64,000 nt of DNA from Rhynchopus euleeides (GCA_963210315.1 OY723276.1:1426001-1490000); one strand, 5' to 3'. Counted from the first letter of the stretch, positions 1-11,541 are shown. Notes: generated by a model from the sequence alone, not told the origin. Numbers and translations: made by a program.

Positions 1-650
1 GTTCGATTTTCTGGACAACCAAGCGAGTCCCGCTGCCTTTTGTGGCGGTTGGGGGTGCAGACAGCTTCGCTTTGCGTTGTTCGACCATTCTGTTGCAAAG
101 GGTGTATGACAGAGAAAGAGAATGTTGCAGCGACACGCAATGAACCTTTCCGCGCTCTCGCGCCGCTGTCTGCCGAGGGGGCGAGCGCAGCAGTGCCCCC
201 GCTCGACCCGCAACCCACCCACCCTGCACTGCCCTGGGATTGTCTTGTGCGACTGCAGCGTGCATCAGTGGTGTATCCATCGATTCACCAAAGAGCGGAT
301 GGCTTGGTGCATGCTGCGCTGTTGTTCTTCATACGCGAGACTACCAAACTATCCACGTGTGGGTTTAAGATGCGGGTCGCGGCCCATGCCTTCTGAACTG
401 CAAGGGCGATCAAAACTTTCCCGACCCACCCCGGATCTGTTTTGAAGGTGAAGGCATCACAGGATATAGTCGCCGTCCTCGCCGAACATACAATTGTATA
501 AAGCGGTCCACCTGTTCTGAGTGCATTGTCTGCTTCAACGCAGATTCGATGGCCTGCTGCTCTAGTGAACATGAATCGTCACCAGCTTTCGCAGATTTCC
601 CTTGTTTTGTGAGCAAATATCAGTGTTGGAGCCCGATGTCATATTTTTAT

Positions 651-756
651 GCACACGACTTGCCATTCAGCTCAGCCAACCGTGCTCTACACACCACCCC
701 TTCATCAGGCAAGTGGGTTTGCAAGTGTGTGTGGATCGTCAGCGCATTCAACGAAG
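651..756 (+). repeat. Dispersed 110-bp repeat, copy A
   Basis: This copy matches 53457-53570 and 59829-59950 over about 110 bp, and 38024-38088 in part. The shared core reads gtgctctacacaccac, then ttcatcaggcaagtgggttt, then a tgtgtgtgg(a) stretch. It is non-coding in all copies and its ends are not sharply defined. It may be an old SINE-like or MITE-like family. Confidence 0.7.
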
Positions 757-3700
757 GACAAGAGTACAGCTGAATTAACCGGCTGTGATGCACATATTGT
801 CACTGTCTTTTTTTTTTGAAGAGGTGTTCTTGCAACCGCCGCACGTGAGCCATGCCTGCCGTTCAACCGGGTTGTGGCACCGTGGCTTGTGACTACCCTC
901 AACAGCGCCTCCATATGGCAAGGGTGGCATCAAGGACAAACCTCACGGAGCAAGATCACAAGGGCAGCGGCATTCAGAGGTTGTGGGAAGAATGGGGTGT
1001 GGGCAGGGGTAGTCGTCCAACGTCACAATTCAAGTAGGTCGGCAGTGTCGTGCGGGCGTCCCCTAAGAATCATAGAATGCACCCTAGTGAAGGCTCTCTC
1101 CCTCAAGTCAACTCAAAGCAAATGCTGTGCACAAACCGGGGCGGGCACCAACTTAATAATGTGTGGGTTAAACGTCTGCATGGCGCAAATGACCTCCGTT
1201 CACTTTCCCTTACCATGCACGATGAGCCCTTCCATTGCATGTGTGAGCGTTGCCGTGAGTATCAATTCGCAAGAGTGTTCTCAAGTTGTGAGGAGTCTCA
1301 CAAAGGCTGGACGAACCCTTGCCGTCTGTCGAGAGTCATCTCTCCAAATGAAAGAGTTTTTTTTGTCTTGCACTGTGAGAGTTTGTTCTTGCACTTCGAG
1401 ATAAACAAAACGCATACCGACGCGATACACAGGGCAAGTTACCTCACACACGCAATGCGAAGAGCCCAGCCGTGCTCCAGCCTTCCTCCCCTAACCTAAA
1501 AGGCCTGTCCGACCACCCCCACCCCACTCTCCTGAAACTGATTAGCAACGAAGCACAGTTTCGCATCCGTTTTTATCAACATTGCACCCATCACCACACC
1601 GGTGATTCTGAAGGTCTGCGTCTCCTGTTCTTTTTTTGTGTGTGCGGCTTTGCTGTTGCCTTTTCTTCGATTCTCAGGAACCATCGCCACACACACACAC
1701 ACACCAAACGCACAGCGGTTTGCCGAAAGTTGGCCCCTCAGTGACGGCACAGGTCGGAACACAACAGATACCCCTCGGCGTAGGTATTGTAGCTATTCCT
1801 TTAAAGTGCAGACCTTCATTCATGTCTCCAAATTACCTCGAAAAACTGGCCTGAGCGCAAACACACACACACGCACGTGATTTTTTTCCAGCAGTGCAGA
1901 AAGCACCGAGCATGTTACTCCCTTGATGCGTTTTCCACTGCTGCGCACACATTCAGATACGGGATTGAATGATTCACTTTATTCCAACAGATAAGTATGG
2001 CGTACTGGCATCGCACTGAAGGCCTCCCCCCCCTTTGAGGCCTGCAATTGCGAGAACCGAACACGCTGCGTCTTCTTGCCTCCTCCTCCTCCGCCACCAC
2101 CACCCCCCCTCGTCCTCCCCCATCTCATACAGCTCTCGTTCTCCTCCCCCCCCCCCCCCCCCTCTCCATGATGCGGCACTCAGAATCGACGCCCACCTCC
2201 ACCCCCCTTCCCCCCTCCCTACCCTTCCCCTGTTGGCTGTTTCCTGCAGAGTCGGGCCCTCTTGGTTTCGGTGTGGTCAAAAGGAACCCGGTCACGGCAA
2301 GGCAGCCAAACAAATGGCCCTCACTGCCGCTGGGGGATGGGTTCTGTGATTTGTGTTCTGTTCTTTTGACAGCAAACGTGCGCAGCCCGACCGGGGAGGA
2401 GGGGGGGGGGTGGGGGGCGGGAGATGAAGCTTCATGTATCTTCTTTGGTGTTGCCCCGATATTTCTGTTGGGATCCCCCCCCACCCCCATCCCGCTCACA
2501 TCCACTCTTGAGGTTTGGAGGTGGGCGGGGCGTGGGTGGGGAGTTGTGGTGTTCACAAAAGGTTGCCGTTGTGCCGCACATTTCTGGTTGCAGGGGCAGT
2601 GTCCCTTAACGTATTTCACCCATGGCCATTCTCTGCGCCGGCTCAGGTGTGCTGTGCCGGTGTGGTGTGGCCCCCATATCCGGCGGTGGCTGCTGTGACA
2701 CCGCCAGATCGAGAAACAAAGCGAAGCCAAAAAAAAACTTGAAATCTTGACGTGAGAATTTGCGTGCGGGGGGTGGGGTAGGTGAGGGTCCACGGGGATG
2801 GGGCCGCGGACGCCGACGGCAGCGGGGCCCGTTTGGGGGTCAAGCCCCACAAACCCACACACACACACACACCTACTATAAGGAGAGAGTGTGGGTGGGG
2901 GGGGTGGGGTGTTTGCCAATTTCATTCGGTATTTTCTTGATCCATCGGCGTTGAAAAAAAGAACTCACAGACACAGTTACAGATACGTCCCTCTCTCCCC
3001 CCACCCCCACCCCCACCCCCTCCCCCTCCCCCCCCTCTCTCCCTACATATACTGAAAGGTGCGAATATCCCCCATGAAAGAATATTTGCACCCCTTTTCT
3101 CTCTCTCTCTCTCTTTTGACACATTATCTTGAGCTTCCGGCCTGCATCTGCTCTGCACATCCCCACCCGCACACCAGTGAGGTGGGATTCAAGCAGTGTC
3201 GGCAGTAGCCCTTCTGAGTTGGAGCATGCATCTGTGTCAGACGCACTTATGAGTTTCATTTGGCTGCTGGCATCTGAGGGACAGATTGAAGGCCACAAGG
3301 CGGGGTTCGGGCCACACAAAGGCCATATAGGGTTCTGTGGCAAACTGCGTCAGGCACGTCAGACGGCCCGTCAGACCATTTATGAAGGATTTGTGGGGGG
3401 CGCAGCTCACTTTTCTGTGATCACCTTTTTTTCTTCTGTGAGCGAAGCCCCCCCAGAGTTTCATTTTCGCACCTTCCCGATGCGTAAAAGTGTAGGTGTG
3501 CTTTCCGACGACCCTGCTAAGGCTGCTTCCTTTCTGCGTCTAGCTATCTCTATGAATGCGAGGATGGCAGAGTGCAGGCCGATTCGACAGGCGATACTTT
3601 CCCCACGCTGTGTCTCAAAAAAAATAACGACGGCCTGCAGGAAGAGGGGGGCTGCTCTCTTGGGCTATACCCCCCTGCGTGTTCGAAACCCAAGACATCG

Positions 3701-3772
3701 AATATCTGTCTGTGTCGGGGTCGCTCTACGCATGCTGATGTTTTGCCCCCCCCCAAGGCTGGCAGCAAATTT

Positions 3773-3836
3773 TTACTGCACTTTACTGCACTTTATTATA
3801 CTGCATTTTACTGCATTTTATTGTATTTTATTTTCC
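3773..3836 (+). repeat. 10-bp TTTTACTGCA minisatellite, array 1
   Basis: About six units of a T-rich decamer (tttactgca followed by t or c, then t), degenerating at the right end into tttattttatt. It is the same unit as the array at 4513-4595, about 0.7 kb away. Confidence 0.8.
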
Positions 3837-4512
3837 GGATTTTTGGATAAAGTGCATGGTCCTGAGTGGTGCCTTGGGCTTCGCATACGTACAGCTGGGA
3901 GGACCACTATGGACAGGCCAAATGCTGGAGTCACACCCACTTTACAGAGGTGCAGCCACGTCTGCAAGTTTGCGGACAGCCGCAAACCCGCAGAAGATGG
4001 CAAAAAGTACCGCTCCTGCACGGAGGTTCTCCTGAAGGTCACAGGGACGCACCAAGGCTCCGGCAGAGAATGCAGGCCGGGATGGATGTGCCCTGCCTAT
4101 GTTGGGTCGGTGGGTTAGCAGGACCTGATCGGTGCGGCCTCCGCCTGGCTTCAGTCCTGCTTTGAGTGCTTTCAGTCCGCTCTGATGTCCAGCCTCCCCG
4201 AACGGGATGGTGAAGAACCCGTACGCCAGATCAGCTCAGCTGTACAACGTCCGAGGAAGGTGGACTGCCCACCGCACACCGCCGTGCTGGTCCGCCCTGC
4301 TGCGCCTGCGGTGCTGGGGTGCGCCTGCTGCCTGATTGGCCCCGGCGCTCGGAAGCAGCATCAAGCATGCCGAACAGCAGCAGGGCGGGCCTGGCGGGGG
4401 TACTGCCTTGGTGGCCTTGTGTTGGCCAGAGTGGGCGGATCAGGGTCCCCTGGCACGGCAGGTCAGCGTCCTGCCCACCGTCACGCCGAGCCACCCCTAC
4501 AACACGCTCTCC

Positions 4513-4595
4513 TGCACTTTATTGCACTTTACTGCATTTTACTGCATTTTACTGCACTTTACTGCATTTTATTGCACTTTATTTTATTTTATGTT
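4513..4595 (+). repeat. 10-bp TTTTACTGCA minisatellite, array 2
   Basis: About eight units of the same decamer as at 3773-3836, ending in a ttttattttat run. It lies about 190 bp upstream of the CEP44-like start codon. Confidence 0.8.
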
Positions 4596-4784
4596 TTTTA
4601 TTTTTAAAATGCAGCATTTGTCCAGCCTTGCCCCCCCCCCCCTGTGTGGGATGCTATGTCATTCGATTCGGAAGCCGCTGCCTCACCCCCACCCCACCCA
4701 TCCCACTCCTTACCGATATCGCCACCACGCCGCCACACCACGACCCGCCACAACACCCCACCACCTGCCCATCAACAGAGCGGT

Positions 4785-5588
4785 ATGTCAGCTAGGCCCC
4801 GCGCCACAGCTGCAACCAAGGCGTGCAGCTCGCCTCGGCAGCGCGCTCCAAACAAGTTGGGGCATTCTGCGAGCCTGAAGCTCGCGAAGCTCCGGTCGCT
4901 CCTGGTGCTGCATGGGTTCGAGGATGTCGATGTTGTGACGGATGCCAGCTTCGCCACAGCCCAGCCGTGCCTCTGCCTGGCTGTGCTGGGCTTCCTCTTC
5001 GCCGCCTTCCCCTCTGCGGTGCTGAAGTGGCTGCAGAAGTATGAGTGGTTTGTCGAGGAGAGGAGCGACCACGAGTTCATCACCCAGCTGTGGCACGTCA
5101 TGGCATGCGAGACGGGGCGCCAGCCGACGCTAACGGTGGCGCAATTCTTCACCAACAAATTCAGCGAGCACAAGATTGACCTCCTGCTGTCGGCATTCCA
5201 CCTCATGAAAGACACAGCAGGGGCGCGGGCCCCGCGGGCAAAACCTGGTCAGCGCCTGCAGCACCAGCCTGCTGTGCCACACGCAGGCACATCGCTGTGC
5301 ACAGAGGGTGTGCCTTCGCTGGCAGTGGGTGTGGCAGGCAGGGGCTCTACGCAGCTTGCCACATCTGGCGCACCCACAGAAGACGAGGGGGAAGAGGAGG
5401 ATTACCTCCCGAGGGCAGCAGCGCCGCAGCCGGTGGAAGGGCCGGTGAGGGTGGTGGGTCTGGGCGGGACAGGTCGGCGGCAGCAGCAGCAGCAGCAACG
5501 CCCTTTGGTGTTCCAGCCAGCCCAGCCATGCAGGGCAGGGGTGTTCAAGCCGATCCCGCGAAGAGGCACCGACGCATACAGCCCGTGA
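4785..5588 (+). CDS. CEP44: CEP44-domain centriolar protein
   Basis: A protein of 267 residues. Residues about 30-140 match the N-terminal globular domain of CEP44 (a centrosomal/centriolar protein) as I know it. There is a short helix with a leucine-rich start, then LKWLQKYEWFVEERSDHEF, then an LT.AQF...KFSEHKID block that parallels the LTKKQF...GFAEWKI block of animal CEP44. The second half is low-complexity: an acidic patch (EDEGEEED) and six glutamines. In animals CEP44 binds centriolar microtubules and helps centriole-to-centrosome conversion; the same role here is inference. The start was chosen at 4785 because a pyrimidine-rich stretch ending in CAG (4776-4778) lies six bases upstream, and in-frame sequence before it is low-complexity C-rich spacer. 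Confidence 0.7.
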   Translation: MSARPRATAATKACSSPRQRAPNKLGHSASLKLAKLRSLLVLHGFEDVDVVTDASFATAQPCLCLAVLGFLFAAFPSAVLKWLQKYEWFVEERSDHEFITQLWHVMACETGRQPTLTVAQFFTNKFSEHKIDLLLSAFHLMKDTAGARAPRAKPGQRLQHQPAVPHAGTSLCTEGVPSLAVGVAGRGSTQLATSGAPTEDEGEEEDYLPRAAAPQPVEGPVRVVGLGGTGRRQQQQQQRPLVFQPAQPCRAGVFKPIPRRGTDAYSP

Positions 5589-6414
5589 AGTGGGGTGGGG
5601 GGGGGGTGGGGGTGGATGGGGTACTCTGCTCTCTTCTTGTGTATTCACATATTCACATATTCACACCGCCCCTCCCCCGCCATGGCCCCCCGTGTTTGTT
5701 AACACAGGGGCTTGTGTTGCCGGGGAGGAGGAGGCGGAGGGGGGTTGGCTCGCGAGTAGTGACGTAGTGCCGATTTATTCTGTACATTTTGTGCGGCCTT
5801 GCCTTTGCGGCATGCCGGGCTGTGCTCCCCCTTCCCTTCCCCTCCCCGCTCTCCTTGGATTCCCCACACACCTTGCCTCCCCCACCTCCGCTGTACCACG
5901 CATTCAGTGTTTTTTTTTGCATAGAAGCCGACCCCCGCAGCAATTGCTGTTAGAGATGTTCTTATTGCTTGCCCAGGCTTTGCCCCCTCCCTTTTCTTCG
6001 CGAGACTGAGGAACTGCATCAGGGTTCCTGAGGCAGCCCCGGTGCAGGGGGGAGGGGAGGCATGCGCAGGCACGATGGCATGCATTCCTAGATCAGGGGC
6101 GTGGTGGTGGTGGTGGTGGGGTGGGGGTGGGGCCTGGCACGACTATCCGTCGCCTGGCTCACCACTCCCCTTCATCCCCACTCCCTGTTGGGCTCACAGC
6201 GGTATGCCGTGTGGAGGCCCGTCGGTTTGAGAGATAGCAGCAAGACCTCCCTCCCACACACACCCACCCTCTCCCATCTGCAGCTGCGACTCCCCGATGA
6301 TCTGGTCCCCCCCCCCCTTTTTTTTGCAACGTACACGCCCCCCTTCATCCGAAGCACGCCTGACGCAGAACCCATACACACACAAGACTGCTACACCCCA
6401 CCTCTTCCCGCAAT
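5589..6414. other. Spacer between CEP44-like and glycosidase genes
   Basis: No gene is seen. The stretch has G-rich runs just after the CEP44-like stop (5592-5615), a GGTGGT run near 6100, and CA- and C-rich pyrimidine tracts leading to a CTGCAG at about 6279-6284, a possible splice acceptor for the next gene. Confidence 0.5.
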
Positions 6415-8865
6415 ATGGCGCGCACCCCTGTCCCAGGCAGGTGCACTGCGCTTCTCGCCTCTCTGGCGTCCGCTGTCCTGCTGGGGAGCCCTGCTGCTGC
6501 CGGCCCGTCTGCCCAGAGCCGCTTCCGGGGTGCCAGGGCACGGGCGACTTGGGGTGACGGGTGCTCTGCGGACTTTACACAGGTCGGGACGCTCAGCAAT
6601 GGGTCTGTGATTTGCGAAGACTTCCGCACGCTGAACGGGACGCTGGTCATCCCCACCGATGCCGGTCCGCTGACCCTGGATAAGCGGGTCTACCTGCAGA
6701 ACATGCCGGCATCCTGGGGTGGCTTCACGAAGGACCAGGTCATCAACGCGGATGACGATGTCCTCGCGAAGAAATTCCTTGCAGGTGGCGCCGACCCCGA
6801 CTTCGAGGAGGTGCTGAACACAGTATCCCCCATCCTGTTCGGCTGGGGTGCGAACTCCAACTTTGACTACGTCGGGCAGCACACATTTGTCTCCTCCAGG
6901 CAGAGCGACGTCCAGGCGGTGTTTGACCACATGGGCGACTGCGGGATATACGCTGGGTACCCCCGCCCGAAGAACGTAATGGGGATCCAAGAGTGGAGCA
7001 CGGGGAATGGGACCATCTACGAAGGGCTGATGGGTAGCAGCCTGCTTGTCCTCCATTTCGCATACCAGGTGAATGCCACCGTCCGGTGGGAGATGACGAT
7101 CGTCCCCCACGACAACACGGATGGGAACCGGGAGCAGCCGGTGCACTTCCGCTTCGCCCGGGTCAGCACGGCATCCGCAGCACCGGAGGTGACAAAACAG
7201 GTCTTCTTCGACACATACTCCTACAACCCGTCCGCCGCGGCGAGGGAGGAGGTTGCGACAGGCAGGTCTTTCTACGACGCCCTGGTGCGCCACCACGGCT
7301 ACTGGAGTGGCACGTGGGAGGCGGAGCAGAAGATGGCCATCACAGGGGTCCCCACCGAGGCTGCCCAGATCCTTGTCGACCAGAGCGACCACAGCCTGAT
7401 CCGCGACATGGTCACCAGGAGCGACTCCGTCTGGCCGAGGTACGGCGTCTGCGGGGACCCCGGCGGCTGTGCCTACGGAGGCCCCCACAACAACGGGTTT
7501 GAGGAGACCCTGACTGCCTCCGTCACCGCTGCGCTGGAGTGGGGCCTCCATTCCTATGCGACGGGTGTTCTGGACAACTTCATGAGGTACTACGCGCGCC
7601 GCCACGGCCTCATCCACTACAGGGGTGTCGAGATGGCGCAGCACGCCAGAATCCTCACCATCACCGCGAAATACTACGCTTACACGGGGAATGCGACGAT
7701 GGTGACAGCCTTCCTCGACAAGACGAAGGGCATCTGTGAGCTGCTCAGGGAGAGGATTAACATGTCACGCAAGGCCTACCCCACGACCTCCCCGATGTAC
7801 GGCATGCCGACGGGGAACGACGAGGCAGACCTGTGGAAGGACTACATCGAGATGGGCGCCGCCCAGGGGAAGACGGAGCTGCCTTTCTACTCAATTGCCT
7901 CGGAGACTGTCCGCGGGTTCAGCGATTTTGGCGCGGTGCTGCAGAAGCTGGTGCCCAACGACCCTTACGGAGATGAGCTTGTGGCGGAGAGCAAGACCCT
8001 GCAGGCCGACTTCATGCAGAGCCTTTATGCAACGTACAGCCTCTCCAACAAGTCCTGCTTTGGGTACGTCGCGGGGGTTCCGTCCTGCGCAGAGCTGCCA
8101 CAGAGTGTGGGGCCTTCCATCCGTGACTCTGAGCCGTGGAGGACCTATGCCGAGATGTATTACTCAGACACGCTGCCTGCCGATGCGGTCGCCAGCATCC
8201 TCAAGTGGAACCGCGACAACCAGAAGATGATGCGCCTCGGCATGCTGTCCGGGTCTGGGTCCGACTGCTGCGGGAATTTCCTCCAGACCTTCACCTCGCA
8301 CGGCTGGTCGTACGGCCTGATCTCCAACGGGTACATCCCGGAGTTTCTGATGTCTCTCTACACGCTGTCCAACCACGCCTACACCCGTGGGTCGTGGACT
8401 GCGCTGGAGGAGACCAGCATCGACTACCTGGGGGGTCAGCCCTACTGCCCGGTGGCGCAGCTGTCGGTTCCGCTGAGCGTGAAGTGGATGGTGCTGTTTG
8501 AGTCCCCCGCATCCAACGCCCTTCACTATGCGAAGGGTGTGCCGCGCGACTGGTTTGGCGCAGCGATCGCCTCCGGGGGTGGTTCTGTGCTGAGCGTCGC
8601 ACACGCCCCCTCCCGGTTCGGGTCTGTGGGGTACTCCCTCTCCGCAGTTGACAGTGGTGTTAAGTTTGTGGCGGATAAGCTGAGCACCGCACCCACCACA
8701 TGCGTGTCAGTGCGTCTCCCGCTGTCGCTCAACGTCACGTCTGTGAAGAACACTGCGTCAGGCAAGATCATGACATTCGATCCTGCGACTGAGGCGGCGT
8801 GCTTTGCAACCTCCGAGGTGTCGGCGCCCCTGAGCCTCCTCTTTGCGTATAAGCAGGTGGTGTAG
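6415..8865 (+). CDS. Secreted six-hairpin glycosidase-like protein
   Basis: A protein of 816 residues in one uninterrupted exon. It starts with a signal-peptide-like segment (MARTPVPGR, then a run of A, L and S ending near residue 30). The body looks like an (alpha/alpha)6 six-hairpin glycosidase. It has repeated aromatic/acidic helices such as GGPHNNGFEETLTASVTAAL (residues about 355-374), a YAYTGN turn, ETVRGFSDFG, and SHGWSYGLISNGYIPEF (about 626-642). A short beta-rich C-terminal region follows. I cannot assign a CAZy family or name the catalytic acids from sequence alone. NXT/S sites fit secretion or lysosomal delivery. The ATG at 6415 is preceded by a pyrimidine-rich leader, and the next supported gene is about 7.7 kb downstream. 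Confidence 0.6.
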   Translation: MARTPVPGRCTALLASLASAVLLGSPAAAGPSAQSRFRGARARATWGDGCSADFTQVGTLSNGSVICEDFRTLNGTLVIPTDAGPLTLDKRVYLQNMPASWGGFTKDQVINADDDVLAKKFLAGGADPDFEEVLNTVSPILFGWGANSNFDYVGQHTFVSSRQSDVQAVFDHMGDCGIYAGYPRPKNVMGIQEWSTGNGTIYEGLMGSSLLVLHFAYQVNATVRWEMTIVPHDNTDGNREQPVHFRFARVSTASAAPEVTKQVFFDTYSYNPSAAAREEVATGRSFYDALVRHHGYWSGTWEAEQKMAITGVPTEAAQILVDQSDHSLIRDMVTRSDSVWPRYGVCGDPGGCAYGGPHNNGFEETLTASVTAALEWGLHSYATGVLDNFMRYYARRHGLIHYRGVEMAQHARILTITAKYYAYTGNATMVTAFLDKTKGICELLRERINMSRKAYPTTSPMYGMPTGNDEADLWKDYIEMGAAQGKTELPFYSIASETVRGFSDFGAVLQKLVPNDPYGDELVAESKTLQADFMQSLYATYSLSNKSCFGYVAGVPSCAELPQSVGPSIRDSEPWRTYAEMYYSDTLPADAVASILKWNRDNQKMMRLGMLSGSGSDCCGNFLQTFTSHGWSYGLISNGYIPEFLMSLYTLSNHAYTRGSWTALEETSIDYLGGQPYCPVAQLSVPLSVKWMVLFESPASNALHYAKGVPRDWFGAAIASGGGSVLSVAHAPSRFGSVGYSLSAVDSGVKFVADKLSTAPTTCVSVRLPLSLNVTSVKNTASGKIMTFDPATEAACFATSEVSAPLSLLFAYKQVV

Positions 8866-9304
8866 AGAAAGGAGAAAACCGCCTGTGGGAGGGGGTGGTG
8901 GGTCGAGCAAAGGGGGAGGGGGGGGGGGCGTTCATTCAACGGAATAGTGAACAGAAAGGAGAAGGAACAGAGGGGGGAGGGGGGGGTGGAGCTGGACATA
9001 CCTGAAGCTTATTCTGACAAAAAGCGGCCAAAAACCCGGTATTTATACTCAGTTTTTTCTTGGTTTTCGTGACCTGTTTCATCCCATTTTTTGGGCGGTG
9101 CGCACCGCAGGTGACCCGAAAAACCCCGAAAACGGCATGTTTCGGGACATTGGAATCCATGGTGCCCCCGGACGTGTTCTGCGGATGAGTCCATCTTTTA
9201 TTAGACCCCGTACAGAAACACGAGAAAACATGGGAATATGCAGTTTGACCCTGGAGAAGAGAGTGGTGCACCCTTAGAGGTGGTCCAGAGAATGCAAAGA
9301 GGTC
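8866..9304. other. 3' flank of glycosidase gene
   Basis: No gene is seen. G-rich runs (8890-8990) follow the stop codon. A T- and A-rich patch (9040-9130) then leads into the repeat island. Confidence 0.5.
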
Positions 9305-10415
9305 CACAGGGGGTCTGGGGGGCTCCGCCCCCCAGCCGCCGGAGGCCACGGTAGCGAACACCTGTTCCTTGTGGGGTCACAGATTCTGTGGTGAGTTGGG
9401 TGCGTCCTCCTGAGGGCGGTCTGGATTCCATGATGAGAGGCTTGGTCGACAGGCATACGTCACGCGGGGGTCTGGGGGGCGGAGCCCCCCAGCCGCCGGA
9501 GGCCACGGTACTGAACATCTGTTCCTTGTGCGGTACAGTCCATCTTCCTGAACTTGCATAAATTGCGCCCAAGGGTTCGATGAGGGCGCCAAGGCTCGTC
9601 AGTGCGGGCTGGATCGTCGCCTCAAAGCCAGAGGTTCAATGACAGACACTGAGGACATGGGCCAGGCCCCATGGGCTGGCCCGCCCGGGCCCCATTTTTG
9701 GTCCATTTTTTCCTCCTCCCGAAAATGCGTTTATTTGTATCATTGGGATCCGTGGCTCACGCCATGGTATTTTTCTTTCTCCGGAAATAATATTTGTTCA
9801 CACCATTTGGGCCTGAACCAGGCCTGTGCCTAAATATGGCCAAAAATCGTCAAAAACGAGAGTTTGCACCCAACTTTTTTCCCACCTTTTTCCTTCGGCG
9901 CTGGTCCCTTTTTTTAGCCCAGAACATGGTATTTCAGCGCGAAAACACGTTCTTTTGCTGCATTTGCACACAACCAATTCACAGCTGGGCTGGGGGCCTC
10001 TTTTTTTTGCGTTTTGTTTTACAGGATCTCGCCTGATATGGGAGCCTCCCGCGAGGGTGCTGGAACCGATATGCCACAGCCCCGTACGCGCAAGGACTTG
10101 GCTCCAAGACCAGGTACAAGCCACAGGGGGGTCTGGGGGGCGGAGCCCCCCAGCCGCCGGAGGCCACGGTAGCGAACGTCCGTTGGCCTGGCTCCATAGT
10201 CGCATACGCTCAAGTACAACACAACTGACAGACAGCACATGTCGCATGGGGGACGATAAATTGTCGCGCAAAGACACGCCACAGGGGGGTCTGGGGGGCG
10301 GAGCCCCCCAGCCGCCGGAGGCCACGGTCGTGAACATCTGTTGGTTTGAGCTCGAGAGCAAGCCTCTGGGCGATGCCATCCCGTGGGAGGTCGCCCGTAG
10401 CCTCGTCTTCGTCGT

Positions 10416-10477
10416 CACTTCCGAGTTCTTGCACAGCCTCCGATTATTCACGGAGGCTGTACAATAACTCGGAAGTG
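10416..10477. repeat. 62-nt imperfect hairpin
   Basis: The arms cacttccgagtt and cagcctccg pair with cggaggctg and aactcggaagtg, separated by a small internal bulge and an eight-base loop (attattca). It is an isolated structure inside the repeat island. It could be a fold-back remnant or a structured RNA; nothing decides between them. Confidence 0.6.
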
Positions 10478-10803
10478 CCCAAACAGCCACCCGCGGCCAC
10501 GAGCACCGCGGTCGCGAGCAGCTGCAGGACGGCACTCAGCACAGCACCCGCGTCAGCGGGGGTGCGGAGCGTGCCCAAAAAAGGCCAGGCATATCCCCCC
10601 CCAAAACAATCCCTAAAACCCCAAAAAAACCCCCACCAAAAATATGGGAAGAAAAAAGTGGGAACTTTTTTTCCCTGAGGCCGACCCTTACATCTACATC
10701 CGACTTAGGCACAGGCCTGGCCTGAACCACCAGTGCTCCCGCTAAGAAAAAAACCGGTCATATATGACCAAAGAAAAGGGGTCTGAAAAACGTGCCGGTC
10801 ATA

Positions 10804-10939
10804 CAGTTGTCCAACAAACATTGGTGGGGTAAAAATGTTGGTGGGTTAAAAACATTGGTGGGGTAAAAACTAAGGTGGATTTTAGGATTTTTTGGAGCTA
10901 AGGTGGGTTTTTATCCCACCAATGTTTGTTGGATGACTG
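10804..10939. mobile_element. TA-flanked MITE, Tc1/mariner-like, copy 1
   Basis: A 136-bp element whose ends are inverted repeats of about 40 bp. The right end read inward is cagtcatccaacaaacattg; the left end differs by a few bases. It is flanked by TA at 10802-10803 and 10940-10941. It sits within a palindrome, ggtcatatatgacc, which occurs intact nearby (about 10756-10769 and 10962-10975), so the pre-insertion site can be read. The interior repeats ggtggggtaaaaa. It is non-coding. A related element lies at 24099-24196. Confidence 0.8.
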
Positions 10940-11008
10940 TATATGACCGGAGGGGGGGGTCGGTCATATATGACCGGTCATATCTGACTGGTGGGTCCTG
11001 GGCAGGTG

Positions 11009-11061
11009 GGCCAGTCAGGTTTGTGGTGGGGGCGAAGCCCCCACTACAAACCTGACTGGCC
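11009..11061. repeat. Long GC hairpin with GAA loop
   Basis: Two arms of about 25 bases (ggccagtcaggtttgt then a ggggc end, and its complement) are separated by only GAA. There are one or two mismatches. It is one of several stem-GAA-stem structures in the island. Confidence 0.75.
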
Positions 11062-11541
11062 ACTGAAACAATACAGAGCTTTTGTGATACTTCAGGTGTC
11101 CTCGCGTAGCAGCTGCAGGAAAACATCGGAGATTACTGGACATCCACTGCAGCTGGCACCAGGCCTGGCATGCTCACAACCCATGTCGGAGGAACATCCC
11201 TCTTGTGGGAAGAGCTGCGACTTCAAGATGCAGGTGAACCCACAAAGCGAATCTCAAAAAGAGGCGGGCAATGATGGGATATGCAAGGAACAAATGTTCA
11301 CTACCGTGGCCTCCGGCGGCGAGGGGGCTCCGCCCCCCAGACCCCCTCCTGTGGAATCTAGATTCGAAAGCCGCCCAGGAAGATGGAAGCATCCTATCTC
11401 GCCCAAAATCTGTCGCCCTGCAGAACGAATGCTCACTACCGTGGCCTCCGGCGGCTGGGGGGCTCCGCCCCCCAGACCCCCCCTGTCGCGTGTGCCTGTC
11501 TCGCAAGTCCTTCTTGCAAGACTGGCCATCTCCCGCGTAGT

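Larger units (their letters stand above)
1..4784. other. Gene-poor spacer rich in simple sequence
   Basis: I see no supportable gene in this stretch. It holds CA/TG runs (about 1690-1705 and 2855-2872), long C, G and T homopolymers (2149-2162, 2400-2420, 2990-3035), one copy of a dispersed 110-bp repeat and two arrays of a 10-bp minisatellite. The longest open frame (3129-4118, +) runs through one minisatellite array, has no recognisable domain and is judged a chance frame. The 5' part of the CEP44-like transcript may begin after the second minisatellite, where C-rich tracts precede the start codon. Confidence 0.6.

Noticed and set aside
2125-2925. 266-codon minus frame rich in Pro and Gly
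   Set aside because: It consists mostly of translated C and G homopolymers.
3129-4118. 329-codon plus frame
   Set aside because: It crosses homopolymers and a minisatellite array, has no domain and no acceptor-like site before its start.
6391-7644. Minus-strand frame of 417 codons opposite the glycosidase-like gene
   Set aside because: It is a shadow of the plus-strand gene, with third-position bias and no signal peptide or domain.
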